A stretch of DNA of 58,947 nt from Myxococcales bacterium (GTDB lineage Bacteria > Myxococcota_A > UBA9042). A program made the translations under genes and the position numbers. Numbering within the stretch: the first letter of the stretch is position 1; the number at the start of each line of letters is the position of its first letter. Positions 1-8,301 of the stretch are shown here, piece after piece. The notes beneath the pieces were generated by a model. It was not told the DNA's origin. It did not search any database and worked only from the letters and a program-made list of their open reading frames with translations. The stretch spans positions 1 through 58,947 of the forward strand of contig SHZF01000022.1 of assembly GCA_009692425.1 (NCBI GenBank), written 5' to 3'.

Positions 1-140
1 CGCTGGGCACTTGCGACGACGGCAACCCCTGCACGACCGACGCCTGCGACGCCAAGACCGGCTGTTCATGGACACCCGCGGCCGATGGCCCTTTGGTCTG
101 CGTCGGAGGCGCCAAGTGCGTGATGGGCTACTGCCCCTGA
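1..140 (+). CDS. C-terminal end of a Cys-rich repeat protein (5' truncated)
   Basis: Reading from base 3, the frame gives 45 residues ending in a TGA at 138-140. It contains one full core of the CDDGNPCTTDACDAKTGC type and ends with a short Cys-containing tail (GYCP). The same core occurs about 36 times in the giant lipoprotein at 26098-33825, so this is the end of a second protein of that kind whose body lies left of the window. Such repeats occur in exported, disulfide-rich surface proteins of deltaproteobacterial lineages. Nothing further can be said about its function. Confidence 0.8.
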   Translation, partial: LGTCDDGNPCTTDACDAKTGCSWTPAADGPLVCVGGAKCVMGYCP

Positions 141-155
141 GGGCTTCAAGTCGCC

Positions 156-182
156 GCGCAAGCGGGCGTGTCGCCCTTGCGC
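156..182 (+). terminator. Hairpin after the Cys-rich protein stop, possible terminator
   Basis: Sixteen bases after the stop at 140, GCGCAAG-c-GGGC pairs with GCCCTTGCGC around a 5-nt loop, an 11-bp stem with one bulged C. No T-run follows, so if it terminates transcription it does not look like a classic intrinsic terminator. Confidence 0.35.
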
Positions 183-288
183 ATCAGCTTCATCGGCGCG
201 GCGACGAGCTTGCTCAGGTCAGCCCCTGACATCCCCTTGCCATGCGGCGAGCCGCCGTAAGGGCCCGTGCAAGAATGAGTCGATTGAG

Positions 289-432
289 ATGTATTCCATA
301 GGGATGAGTGGCACAAGCTCGTCGGCACGGGCCCATGTCGCTGGTTGGGTCGCCAAGCTCGCGGCTGAAGCCGATTCGGCTGGCGACGCGGACGACGGCA
401 TCGTCCCGTCGTTGTTCGACGACGCGGCGTAG
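289..432 (+). CDS. Possible small acidic protein (47 aa)
   Basis: An ATG at 289 (alternative ATG at 304) opens a 47-codon frame ending in TAG at 430-432. The peptide starts MYSIGMSGTSSS and its C-terminal half is rich in Asp and Ala. The only Shine-Dalgarno-like bases are a weak GAG directly before the ATG. It lies in an otherwise gene-poor 720-bp stretch. No family is recognised, and it may be a chance reading frame. Confidence 0.2.
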   Translation: MYSIGMSGTSSSARAHVAGWVAKLAAEADSAGDADDGIVPSLFDDAA

Positions 433-767
433 TGATCGCGCTCGAACTTGATGAATCCAGGCGGGGCCCGCGGTGCTGCCACGGGACGGGTCTGCCCGCA
501 CGGCGGAAAACTGGTCATTTTCCCATTGATCCTGCGCCGCTCTGGGCGTAGCGTCCGGTCCGAGAAGCCCGTTGGCGGGGTGCCTGCGGGAGCGAGGCGA
601 GGCTGAGCGACGGGCGCTGCGAGGTCATGGTGGGTTGGACGCCTTACGCTCCTAGCCCGACCCGATAGCCCAATCGCTGGCGCGGCGCTGGTGGCGATGA
701 ACCTCTCCGCGGGAGCCCGCACCCGGCGCCAGGCCGACGCAGGGAGCGAACCGCCTGTAGCCCCGCC

Positions 768-795
768 TTTACGCCCAAACTTTTCCGCCTACAAT
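768..795 (+). promoter_or_regulatory. Candidate sigma70-type promoter of the ATP-grasp/amine operon
   Basis: TTTACG (768-773) and TACAAT (790-795) are separated by 16 bp. The -10 matches the consensus at five of six positions and the -35 at four. The pair lies 67 bp before the first ATP-grasp start, which has a good Shine-Dalgarno (GAGGAG, 852-857). The same TACAAT hexamer occurs in the candidate promoter at 56218-56247. Confidence 0.4.
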
Positions 796-862
796 CCGCG
801 CGCGCCGCCCGGTCGAACGGCTTGGGCGCGCCACTGGACGCCGTGTCGCCCGAGGAGCCTGC

Positions 863-2209
863 ATGCCCAACGTCACCCGCCGCATCGGCCTGTCGCTCGG
901 CGCCGACATCTGCTGGCCCGGCTGCTACGAAGAAATCGTGCGGCGGCTGCACCTAACGGTGCCCGTCGGCGGCGATCAGGTGAGCTTCGACGTCGAGCGC
1001 GTCAGCGTCGAGCCATTCAACCTGCGCCAGCCCGTCAAGTACGACGTGGTGCTCGATCGGCTCACGCACTGGTTCCAGACGAGCCGCGAGTGGATCAAGA
1101 AGGCCGTCGTGATGGACGACCTCTACGTGCTCAACAACCCGTGGGCGTTGCAATCCATGGAGAAGCACACGACGTACGCGGCGATGATGGCGCTGGGCAT
1201 CAAGGTGCCCGAGACCTGGATGTTGCCGCCGAAATCGTATGACTGGGACGCGCTGCCCGACGCCAAACCGACGCTGCAGCGCTACGCCCGCATGTTCGAC
1301 TTGACGCGCGTCGGCGAGCAGTTGGGCTACCCACTTTTCATGAAGCCCTACGACGGCGGCGCATGGGTCGGTGTGACCAAGATCGACAGCCCCGACGAAC
1401 TGCGGGCGGCGTACGAAGACTCCGGCCGGCGCGTCATGCACTTGCAGCGTGCGGTCTATCCGTTCGACTTGTTCGTGCGCGCCATCGGCATCGGGCCGCA
1501 AGTGCACTGCGTGAAGTACGACCCGGACGCGCCGCTGCACGCCCGCTACGTGGTCGCGTTCAATTTCGTCAATAGCGAGGAGTGGCGGGAGTTGACCGAC
1601 ATCTGCCTGACCATCAACAGCTTCTTCGGCTGGGAGTTCAACTCGTGCGAGTCGCTGCGCAAGGACGGCGAGTTCTTTCCCATCGACTTTGCCAATGCTT
1701 GCCCAGACTTCCAGGTGACGAGCCTGCACTTCCACTTTCCCACGCTCGTCAAGAACATGGTGCGCTGGTCGCTGTTCTGCGCCGCCCACCAGCGCAAGAT
1801 GCGCAAGAACTTGGACTGGGAGCCCTTTTTTGCCATCGCGCGCCAGCAGGACCTGCCCTACCGCGAGAAGCTGCGCCAGTACGCCGCCATCGCCAACGCG
1901 CGGATGGAGACGGACAAGTTCAACGAGTTCTGCGCCACACACCTCGCCCACCTCGACGAAGTGACCTGGGATTTCTTCGGCACTCCGCGCGCCAAGGAAC
2001 TCGTGCAGCAAAAGGTCACCGCGCTGTTTCCGGGCCACGAAGTCGAAAAGTTCACCGAGCATTATTGGGGCCTCCTGCAGTTCTGGCGCAAGTGCGAGCG
2101 GGAACGCCTGGATACGGCGGCGCCTGCGGGCTTGGCGGCCGTGCCGACGCCCATCCGAGGCGCGGAAGTCGGCACACAACCTCTGAAATCAAAAGGTAAA
2201 AAGGCGTGA
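863..2209 (+). CDS. ATP-grasp ligase-like protein A
   Basis: This 448-residue protein has an ATP-grasp fold. The nucleotide-binding Lys lies in FMKPYDGGAWVG near residue 160. The metal-binding acidic/Asn segment is probably FFPIDFANACPDF near residues 271-283. The family joins a carboxylate to an amine or thiol through an acyl phosphate, using ATP. The substrate cannot be told from sequence. The N-terminal 100 residues and the C-terminal extension after residue 290 fit no family I recognise. GAGGAG five bases before the ATG supports the start. A second, different ATP-grasp gene follows 68 bp downstream, and the acyltransferase/amine genes come after that. Two ligases at the head of an amine-oxidation operon suggest attachment of amino acids or other acids to an amine. 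Role inferred; fold fairly secure. Confidence 0.8.
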   Translation: MPNVTRRIGLSLGADICWPGCYEEIVRRLHLTVPVGGDQVSFDVERVSVEPFNLRQPVKYDVVLDRLTHWFQTSREWIKKAVVMDDLYVLNNPWALQSMEKHTTYAAMMALGIKVPETWMLPPKSYDWDALPDAKPTLQRYARMFDLTRVGEQLGYPLFMKPYDGGAWVGVTKIDSPDELRAAYEDSGRRVMHLQRAVYPFDLFVRAIGIGPQVHCVKYDPDAPLHARYVVAFNFVNSEEWRELTDICLTINSFFGWEFNSCESLRKDGEFFPIDFANACPDFQVTSLHFHFPTLVKNMVRWSLFCAAHQRKMRKNLDWEPFFAIARQQDLPYREKLRQYAAIANARMETDKFNEFCATHLAHLDEVTWDFFGTPRAKELVQQKVTALFPGHEVEKFTEHYWGLLQFWRKCERERLDTAAPAGLAAVPTPIRGAEVGTQPLKSKGKKA

Positions 2210-2277
2210 CCGTTGCCGTCTGACGGTTGCGGGTTCGCTTTCGGGCGCCGCACCGGCGCAGATCCGAGGGGTAGAGG

Positions 2278-3498
2278 ATGCATGTCGTGTTCGCCGCGCC
2301 GTTTTTCATGGAGACGACGCTGCGCTTCGTGCGCGCCGTCGCCGAACTGCCGGGCGTGCGCACGACGCTCGTGACGCAGGAGCCCAAGGAGAAGATTCCA
2401 CCGGACTTGCGCGAGAAGCTGGCCGGCTACTGCGGGCTGGACCGGGCGCTCGACGCCGACGCCATCGAGCAGGGCGTGCGCATGCTGAGCCACCGGCACG
2501 GACGGCCGCACCGGCTGATCGGCGCACTCGAACACATCCAGGTGCAACTGGCGCAGGTGCGGGCCGCGCTCGACATCGACGGCATGCGGCCCGAAGCTGC
2601 GAAGAACTTTCGCGACAAGGTGCGCATGAAAGACGTGCTGCGGGCGGCCGGCCTGCCATGCGCGCGCCACCGTCAGCTCGACAGCGAACAGGACGCGTGG
2701 CCGTTCGTTCAGGCCGTCGGCTACCCCATCGTGGTCAAGCCACTGGCGGGCGCGGGGTCGGCCGTCACGTTTCGCTGCGACACGGACGAGGAACTGCGTC
2801 ATGCGCTGGCGTGCGTGCGGCCGAGCTTGCACACGCCGGCGGCGGCCGAGGAGTTCATCGTCGGCGAGGAGCACTCGTTCGAGGTCGCATCGGTCGATGG
2901 CCGGCCAGTGTGGCACAGCCTGACCAAGTACGCGCCGCCGCCGCTCGACGTGATCCGCAACCCGTGGATTCAATGGACGGTGCTGCTGCCGCGCGACATC
3001 TCAGGCCCGGAATGGAACGACGTGCGCACGGCAGGCGTCGCTGCCCTCAAGGCGCTCGGAATGGGCACTGGCATCAGCCACATGGAGTGGTTCCGCCGCA
3101 AAGACGGCAGCCTCGCCATCAGCGAAATCGCCGCGCGCCCACCTGGCGCCCAGATCATGACGATGAACAGCTTTGCTCACGACACCGACATGTACCGCGC
3201 CTGGGCACGGCTGGTGGTGCGCGACGAGGTAGAGGTCGGCCCGCGCGGCTGGGCGGTCGGCACGGCGTACTTCCGCGGCCAGGGTCAGGGGGCCCGCGTC
3301 AAGCGCATCCACGGCCTGGACCGTGCCCAGAAGGACATCGGCCACCTCGTCGTCGAAGCGCGCCTGCCGCAGATCGGCCAGCCGGCGGCGACCAGCTACG
3401 AGGGTGAGGGCTATGCGATGGTGCGGCACCGCGAGACGGCGGTGGTGGAGAATGCTGTGCGGCACCTGATCGAAACGGTGCGGTTGGAGTTGGGGTAG
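2278..3498 (+). CDS. ATP-grasp ligase B (carboxylate-amine ligase type)
   Basis: This 406-residue ATP-grasp protein resembles the biotin carboxylase / L-amino acid ligase branch. It has an N-terminal Rossmann-like part (MHVVFAAPFFMETTLR), the ATP-binding Lys in GYPIVVKPLAGAGSAV near residue 150, the EEFIVGEEHSFEV strand near 200, and the metal-binding SEIAARPPG near 281. A C-terminal domain of about 110 residues follows. Enzymes of this type form amide or peptide bonds with release of ADP and phosphate. GTAGAGG just upstream of the ATG supports the start. It is clearly a different subfamily from ATP-grasp A, so the two are probably not a recent duplication. The specific substrate is unknown; a role in making an amide intermediate for the downstream amine genes is inference. 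Confidence 0.82.
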   Translation: MHVVFAAPFFMETTLRFVRAVAELPGVRTTLVTQEPKEKIPPDLREKLAGYCGLDRALDADAIEQGVRMLSHRHGRPHRLIGALEHIQVQLAQVRAALDIDGMRPEAAKNFRDKVRMKDVLRAAGLPCARHRQLDSEQDAWPFVQAVGYPIVVKPLAGAGSAVTFRCDTDEELRHALACVRPSLHTPAAAEEFIVGEEHSFEVASVDGRPVWHSLTKYAPPPLDVIRNPWIQWTVLLPRDISGPEWNDVRTAGVAALKALGMGTGISHMEWFRRKDGSLAISEIAARPPGAQIMTMNSFAHDTDMYRAWARLVVRDEVEVGPRGWAVGTAYFRGQGQGARVKRIHGLDRAQKDIGHLVVEARLPQIGQPAATSYEGEGYAMVRHRETAVVENAVRHLIETVRLELG

Positions 3499-3652
3499 AC
3501 GCGCCAGCGCGAGGGACGGTGCTGACGGCATCCGCGGATGCGTCGGGCTCGCGACTGCTCGCCCAGGGCCCGCCCAGGGCCCGGCTCGCGCTTGCCGCGT
3601 TCCCCTGTCTCGGCATACGTTTGCGCTCCGCCAGCGGCGGGCTGGAGAGACC

Positions 3653-4606
3653 ATGCCGACCCCGCCGCCGCCCGGCGCCGCCCCCTTCCGCCAAGGCCGC
3701 TTCGAAGACCTGCCCGATCTGCCGCGGCGGCCGCACCCCTATTTCGCGACTGCCGCCCTCGACATTCCGATCGCTTCGGCGGTGCTGGGGCCGATGATTG
3801 TCCACGTGCGGCGTTTTGGCACGGGCCCGCCGGTGCTGCTCGTGCACGGCCTGATGACCAGCAGCTACACGTGGCGCTACGTGCTCGAACCGCTCGGGGC
3901 CCACTTCACCTGCTACGCGCCGGACCTGCCGGGCAACGGGCGCAGTCCGGCGCCGCTGGGACCACGCTGGACGCCCGCCGTGCTGGCGGCCTGGCTGGGC
4001 GAAGTGCAGGCGGCACTCGGCATCCGCGGCTGCCCGGTGGTGGCGAACTCGATGGGCGGCTACCTCGCCCTGCACTGGGCCGAACGCGACCCCGCCGCCA
4101 TGACGAAGCTGGTGTGCGTGCACGCCCCCGGCATCCCGGAGGCGCGGCTCTACGCCCTGAAGGCCCTGCTCGCCGTGCCGGGGATGCAGGCCATGCTGCG
4201 CGCGCTCATTGCTCGTGACCCGGAGCGCTGGGCCCACCGCAACGTGCACTACCACGACGAGTCGCTGAAATCGCGCGAGGAGGCCCGCGAGTACGGCGCG
4301 CCGCTTGCCACCGACACGGGCCGCCGCGCGCTCGTCAAATATCTCGCCGAGACGATGGACGTCGGCGTCATGGGGCCGTGGCACGCGCGCCTGCAAGCCA
4401 AGGCGGCGCGCCAGGAGCCGTTCGCAGTGCCGACGCTGCTGCTCTATTCGGCGGCGGATCCGATGGTGCCGCCGCGCTTCGGCGCTGCATTCGCCGCACT
4501 GTTGCCCGGCGCGCGGCTGGAGCGGTTGCACGGCGCATCGCACTTCGCGCACGTCGATGGCGTGGACGTGTTCGTGCCGCCGGTCCTGGCGTTCCTAGGC
4601 GGGTAG
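3653..4606 (+). CDS. Alpha/beta hydrolase
   Basis: This 317-residue alpha/beta-hydrolase-fold enzyme has the full set of expected elements. The oxyanion-hole segment is LLVHGLMTSS; the nucleophile elbow NSMGG has its Ser at residue 133; the acid is in SAADPMVPP near residue 268; and the catalytic His is in GASHFAHVD near residue 298. The family hydrolyses esters, amides, lactones and C-C bonds, so the reaction cannot be assigned. There is no signal peptide, so it is cytoplasmic. GGAGAG precedes the ATG. It lies between the ATP-grasp pair and the GNAT-nitrilase fusion on the same strand. Since the neighbouring nitrilase domain lacks its cysteine, this is the one obvious intact hydrolase in the cluster and could remove a protecting group (inference). 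Confidence 0.85.
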   Translation: MPTPPPPGAAPFRQGRFEDLPDLPRRPHPYFATAALDIPIASAVLGPMIVHVRRFGTGPPVLLVHGLMTSSYTWRYVLEPLGAHFTCYAPDLPGNGRSPAPLGPRWTPAVLAAWLGEVQAALGIRGCPVVANSMGGYLALHWAERDPAAMTKLVCVHAPGIPEARLYALKALLAVPGMQAMLRALIARDPERWAHRNVHYHDESLKSREEAREYGAPLATDTGRRALVKYLAETMDVGVMGPWHARLQAKAARQEPFAVPTLLLYSAADPMVPPRFGAAFAALLPGARLERLHGASHFAHVDGVDVFVPPVLAFLGG

Positions 4607-4632
4607 CCACCGGTAGCCACCCGTAGCCACCC
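4602..4632 (+). repeat. 10-bp tandem repeat across a stop codon
   Basis: Three near-identical copies of GTAGCCACCC-type units run from the stop codon of the alpha/beta hydrolase into the intergenic space. The copies begin at 4603, 4613 and 4623, each carrying TAG in the same place. Confidence 0.7.
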
Positions 4633-4712
4633 GTGTGGGACTAGCCGCCGACTCGTTTCTTGGGCAAACTCCCGATCTTCCAGCGTCGGAATCGTCTCGG
4701 CCGCGGAGTTTG

Positions 4713-6251
4713 ATGGTCCCCGAATCCCGCGCCCGACTCCTGCTGCGCCCGCTCCAGCGCAGCGACATCGAGGTGGTCAAGGACCTCCAGCGACGCTGTT
4801 TTCCCGGCGTCGACACCTGGACGACGGAGCAGATGGAGAGCCAACTGGCCATCTTCCCGGCCGGCCAGCTGTGCCTGGAGAAGGACGGCGTGCTCATTGC
4901 CACGTCGAGTTCCGTCATCGTCGACGAGGAGGACTTCGGCTCGCACCACACGCACGACGACGTCAGCGACAAAGGGTTCATCCGCAACCACGACCCCGAA
5001 GGCGACACCCTGTATGGGATCGATGTCGCCGTCGACCCGCGCCACCGCGGCGAACACTTGGCGCGGCGTATCTACGAAGCGCGCAAGGAACTGGCGATCC
5101 GGTTGAACCTGCGCGCCATCCTGATCGGTGGCCGCATCCCGGGCTACGGCAAGCACGCCGACCAGATGTCGCCCGAAGAATACGTCCGTCGCTGCGTCCG
5201 CAAGGACCTCAAGGACTCGGTGCTCACCGCACAGCTCGCGCAGGGGTTCGCGATCCGCAACGTGCTGCGCGACTACCTGCCGGGCGACATCGAATCGGCG
5301 GGCTGCGCCGTGTTCATGGAGTGGCTGAATCCGGCCCACCACCCCGAGTCTTCGCAGGCCGCAATCCGCCGTATGCGCGTGGCCGCCGTACAGTACCAGA
5401 TGCGCCCGATCACCCGGTTCGAGGAGTTCGCGACCCAGTGCGAGTTCTTCATCGACACGGCGTCTGAGTACCGCATGGATTTCCTGTTGTTCCCGGAGAT
5501 GCTGACCAACCAGTTGCAGGCCCTCGTCCAGGCCGGCGAATCGTCGGCGACCGCGCGCCGGCTCGACGAGTTCACGCCGCGCTATGTGGACCTGTTCACG
5601 CGCATGGCCATGAAATACAATGTGAACATCATCGGCGGCTCCCACCTGACCGTCGAGTCCGGCAAGCTGTGGAACGTGGCGTCGCTGTTCCGCCGCGACG
5701 GCTCCGTCGATCGCCAGTTCAAGCTGCACATCTCGGCGGCCGAAGCGCGTTGGTGGGGCGTGTCGGCCGGCGACGAAGTGCGCGTGTTCGACACCGACCG
5801 CGGCAAGATCGCGATCCTCATCGGCGACGACGTCGAATTCCCCGAGACCGCCCGCATCGCCGCCGCCAAGGGCGCAAACGTACTGTTCATTCCGTTCAAT
5901 TCGGACATCCGTTCGAGCTACATGCGGGTGCGGTCGTGTGCCCAGGCGCGCTGCATCGAGAACAGCATGTACGCCGTGCTCGCCGGGCCCGTCGGCAACC
6001 TGCCATTCGTCGACGGCGCCGACATCCACTACGGCGAAGCGTGTATCCTGACACCCTGCGATGTGCTGTTCGCGCGCGACGGGGTGGCCGAAGAGGCGAC
6101 CCCCAACGTCGAGACCATGGTGGTGCACGAACTCGACATCGACGTCTTGCGCCGCAATCGGATCGCCGGCAGCGTGCGCACCTGGCTCGACCGCCGCTCA
6201 GACCTGTACGCGGTGCGCTACACTGAGGGCGGCGTGCCGCGCGAAGCTTGA
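4713..6251 (+). CDS. GNAT-nitrilase fusion with catalytic Cys replaced by Gly
   Basis: A 512-residue two-domain protein. Residues about 1-205 are a GNAT acetyltransferase, with the acetyl-CoA loop RHRGEHLARRIY and a long C-terminal segment. Residues about 225-510 are a carbon-nitrogen hydrolase. The nitrilase Glu (LLFPEML) and Lys (RQFKLHIS) are present. The nucleophile position, normally ICYDxxFPE, reads LIGDDVEFPE, with Gly371 where Cys is expected (codon GGC at 5823). Fusions of this order are known as a family (the YhcX type), normally with Cys. Amide hydrolysis by the usual thioester route is therefore unlikely; a binding or regulatory role is possible. A GTG at 4635 would add 26 residues, but ATG 4713 has GGAG five bases upstream and is preferred. 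The next gene begins 2 bp after its stop. Confidence 0.87.
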   Translation: MVPESRARLLLRPLQRSDIEVVKDLQRRCFPGVDTWTTEQMESQLAIFPAGQLCLEKDGVLIATSSSVIVDEEDFGSHHTHDDVSDKGFIRNHDPEGDTLYGIDVAVDPRHRGEHLARRIYEARKELAIRLNLRAILIGGRIPGYGKHADQMSPEEYVRRCVRKDLKDSVLTAQLAQGFAIRNVLRDYLPGDIESAGCAVFMEWLNPAHHPESSQAAIRRMRVAAVQYQMRPITRFEEFATQCEFFIDTASEYRMDFLLFPEMLTNQLQALVQAGESSATARRLDEFTPRYVDLFTRMAMKYNVNIIGGSHLTVESGKLWNVASLFRRDGSVDRQFKLHISAAEARWWGVSAGDEVRVFDTDRGKIAILIGDDVEFPETARIAAAKGANVLFIPFNSDIRSSYMRVRSCAQARCIENSMYAVLAGPVGNLPFVDGADIHYGEACILTPCDVLFARDGVAEEATPNVETMVVHELDIDVLRRNRIAGSVRTWLDRRSDLYAVRYTEGGVPREA

Positions 6252-6253
6252 CG

Positions 6254-6961
6254 ATGGCGGCGTCCGACGCACCGACACCGGACGCAGCCATGTCGGCCGC
6301 CGCACCGTTTGCGGTGCTCGACGATGGGGTCCGCATCGCGCGGACGGGGCCGCAGCACGCTGGCGCGCTCGAGGCGCTCCAGCACCTCGTGTTTCCCACG
6401 CTGGTGGATGTCGAACGGTTCAAGGCGCCCCACTACCTGCGCCACATCGAGTTGTTCCCGGAAGGCCAATTCGTGGCGCTGGACGGCGAGCGGGTCGTCG
6501 GCATGACATCCACGCTCCGGCTCGATTTCGACTTCGCCCACGTCGACCACACCTTTGCCGACGTAATTGCGGGCGGCTGGCTGACGTCCCACCAACCCGC
6601 CGGCGCCTGGCTCTATGGTGCCGACATCGGCGTGCACCCCGATTGGCGCGGCCACGGCATCGCGCGCGCCCTCTACGCCGCCCGCCAGGACGTCGTGCGC
6701 AGGCTGGGGCTCGCGGGCCAGGTCACGGTCGGGATGCTGAGCGGCTTTGGAGCGGTCATGGGCAGGCTGGACATCGCCAGCTACTACGCTGCGGTGTGCG
6801 CCGGCACGCTTGCGGACCCCACCGTTTCGGCCCAACTCCACGTGGGCTTCGAGGCGCGCGGGCTGCTGCGCGGCTACCTGCACGACCCTGTCTGCGACGG
6901 CTGCGGCGCCCTGCTCGTTTTGCCCGCCGACCGTGACATTCCGATCCGGAGACAAAAATGA
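6254..6961 (+). CDS. GNAT acetyltransferase, paralogue of the preceding GNAT domain
   Basis: A 235-residue stand-alone GNAT protein. It carries the acetyl-CoA binding loop HPDWRGHGIARALY and aligns by eye along its whole length with the GNAT half of the fusion just upstream. Shared elements include the ELFPEGQF / AIFPAGQL segment, the GADIGVHP / GIDVAVDP strand, and the tail QLHVGFEARGLLRGYL / QLAQGFAIRNVLRDYL. The pair probably arose by tandem duplication. The family moves an acetyl or other acyl group from CoA to an amine. ATG 6254 lies 2 bp after the upstream stop; TTG 6248 and ATG 6290 are alternative starts. Its end overlaps the aminotransferase start by 4 nt (ATGA). The substrate may be the amine handled by the downstream oxidase (inference). 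Confidence 0.85.
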   Translation: MAASDAPTPDAAMSAAAPFAVLDDGVRIARTGPQHAGALEALQHLVFPTLVDVERFKAPHYLRHIELFPEGQFVALDGERVVGMTSTLRLDFDFAHVDHTFADVIAGGWLTSHQPAGAWLYGADIGVHPDWRGHGIARALYAARQDVVRRLGLAGQVTVGMLSGFGAVMGRLDIASYYAAVCAGTLADPTVSAQLHVGFEARGLLRGYLHDPVCDGCGALLVLPADRDIPIRRQK

Positions 6962-8301
6962 CTACCATCCAACGCATCACTGAGATTCCGGGTCCCAAGG
7001 CCCGCGCCTTGCTCGAACGGCGCGCGCAAGCCGTGACCAGCGCGCTCGGCCGCGCCACCGACGTCGTCATCGATCGAGCGGATGGTGCGCTGATCTTCGA
7101 CGTGGACGGCAACACGCTGATCGACCTCGCCGGCGGCATCGGCATGCTGGCGACCGGCCACTGTCCGCCGCGCGTGGTCGCCGCGATTCAGGCGCAGGCG
7201 GCGCGCCTCATCCATCCGTGCGCGCTGGTGGCGACCTACGAGCCGTACATCGAACTGTGCGAGGTGCTCAACGCGATCACGCCCGGCGATTTCCCGAAGA
7301 AGACGCTGCTTGCCAACAGCGGCGCCGAAGCCGTCGAGAACGCGGTCAAGACGGCGCGCGCCTTTACGAAACGCCAGGGCGTGCTGTGCTTCGAAGGAGG
7401 CTACCACGGCCGCACGCTGCTGACATTGAGCTTGACGAGCAAGTATGGACTTTTCAAGCAGAACATGGGTCCGTTCGCACCGGAAATCTACCGTGTGCCG
7501 GCCCCCGACGTCTACCGGCGCCCGGCGAGCATGACGGAGGACGAGTATGTCGCGTGGTGCTGCAGCCAACTTGAGCGCGCACTCGTCGCGCAGATCGACC
7601 CCACGGCGCTGGCGGCCATCGTCATCGAGCCGGTGCAGGGCGAGGGCGGATTCATTCCCATGCCAGCCGCCTTCTTGCGCAAGATTCGCGAGCTGTGCAC
7701 GGTTCACGGCATCGTGTTCATCGCCGACGAGGTCCAGACCGGGTTCGGGCGCACGGGCACCCTGTTTGCCGTGGAACAGTCCAATGTCGTGCCCGACCTG
7801 ATGGCGACCGCAAAGTCGCTGGGCGCCGGCATGCCGATCAGTGCCACCACCGGCCGCGCCGACATCATGGACGCCACCCACGTCGGCGGCGCGGGCGGCA
7901 CGTACGGTGGCAGTCCGCTGACGTGCGTTGCGGCGCTCGAGGCCATCGGACTGATCCGCGACCCGGCGTTTCTCGCCCATGCCCGTCACCTGGGCGAGGT
8001 GATGCGCCACGAACTCCAGAGCTGGCAGTCGTGGTCGCGTTCGATCGGCGACGTGCGCGGGCTGGGGCCCATGATGCTGATCGAGTTGGTCAGCGACCCC
8101 ATCACCAAGACGCCGGCGCCGGCGCTGACGTTGGCCGCGATCCGGCGCGCGTGTGCGAACGGCGTCGTGCTGATGCGGGCTGGGCTCTACAGCAACTGCA
8201 TCCGCTTCATGCCACCGTTGGTCATTTCCGAGGCTGACCTGCGCGAGGGGCTGGCGGTCGTCGAAGAGGCCCTGCGCTGGGCCGAGGAGCAGACGCCGTG
8301 A
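6958..8301 (+). CDS. Class III PLP aminotransferase (4-aminobutyrate aminotransferase type)
   Basis: A 447-residue class III aminotransferase of normal length. The PLP-phosphate contact region is NSGAEAVENAVKTAR, the PLP-pyridine Asp is in ADEVQTGFGRTG, and the Schiff-base Lys is in ATAKSLGAGMP near residue 286. TYGGSPLTC follows as expected. This subgroup moves amino groups from omega-amino acids such as GABA to 2-oxoglutarate, giving a semialdehyde. An aldehyde dehydrogenase follows directly, overlapping by 4 nt (GTGA), and fits GABA to succinate or an analogous conversion. The ATG overlaps the upstream GNAT stop, indicating translational coupling. Ornithine, acetylornithine or diamine substrates cannot be excluded, so no gene symbol is given. 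Confidence 0.9.
   Translation: MTTIQRITEIPGPKARALLERRAQAVTSALGRATDVVIDRADGALIFDVDGNTLIDLAGGIGMLATGHCPPRVVAAIQAQAARLIHPCALVATYEPYIELCEVLNAITPGDFPKKTLLANSGAEAVENAVKTARAFTKRQGVLCFEGGYHGRTLLTLSLTSKYGLFKQNMGPFAPEIYRVPAPDVYRRPASMTEDEYVAWCCSQLERALVAQIDPTALAAIVIEPVQGEGGFIPMPAAFLRKIRELCTVHGIVFIADEVQTGFGRTGTLFAVEQSNVVPDLMATAKSLGAGMPISATTGRADIMDATHVGGAGGTYGGSPLTCVAALEAIGLIRDPAFLAHARHLGEVMRHELQSWQSWSRSIGDVRGLGPMMLIELVSDPITKTPAPALTLAAIRRACANGVVLMRAGLYSNCIRFMPPLVISEADLREGLAVVEEALRWAEEQTP

Larger units (their letters stand above)
141..862. other. Intergenic region with little recognisable content
   Basis: Between the truncated Cys-rich protein and the first ATP-grasp gene, only a hairpin at 156-182, a doubtful 47-codon ORF at 289-432 and a promoter-like pair at 768-795 can be pointed to. 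The longer minus-strand ORFs here have Arg/Ala/Pro-rich composition typical of shadow frames. No RNA gene or mobile element was recognised. Confidence 0.6.

Noticed and set aside
505-535. AT-richer patch (AACTGGTCATTTTCCCATTG) as a possible insertion-sequence end
   Set aside because: No matching inverted copy or transposase frame was found within the window.
219-722. 167-codon minus-strand open frame before the ATP-grasp operon
   Set aside because: Arg/Pro/Ala-rich composition, no ribosome-binding site and no recognisable motif; overlaps several similar shadow frames.
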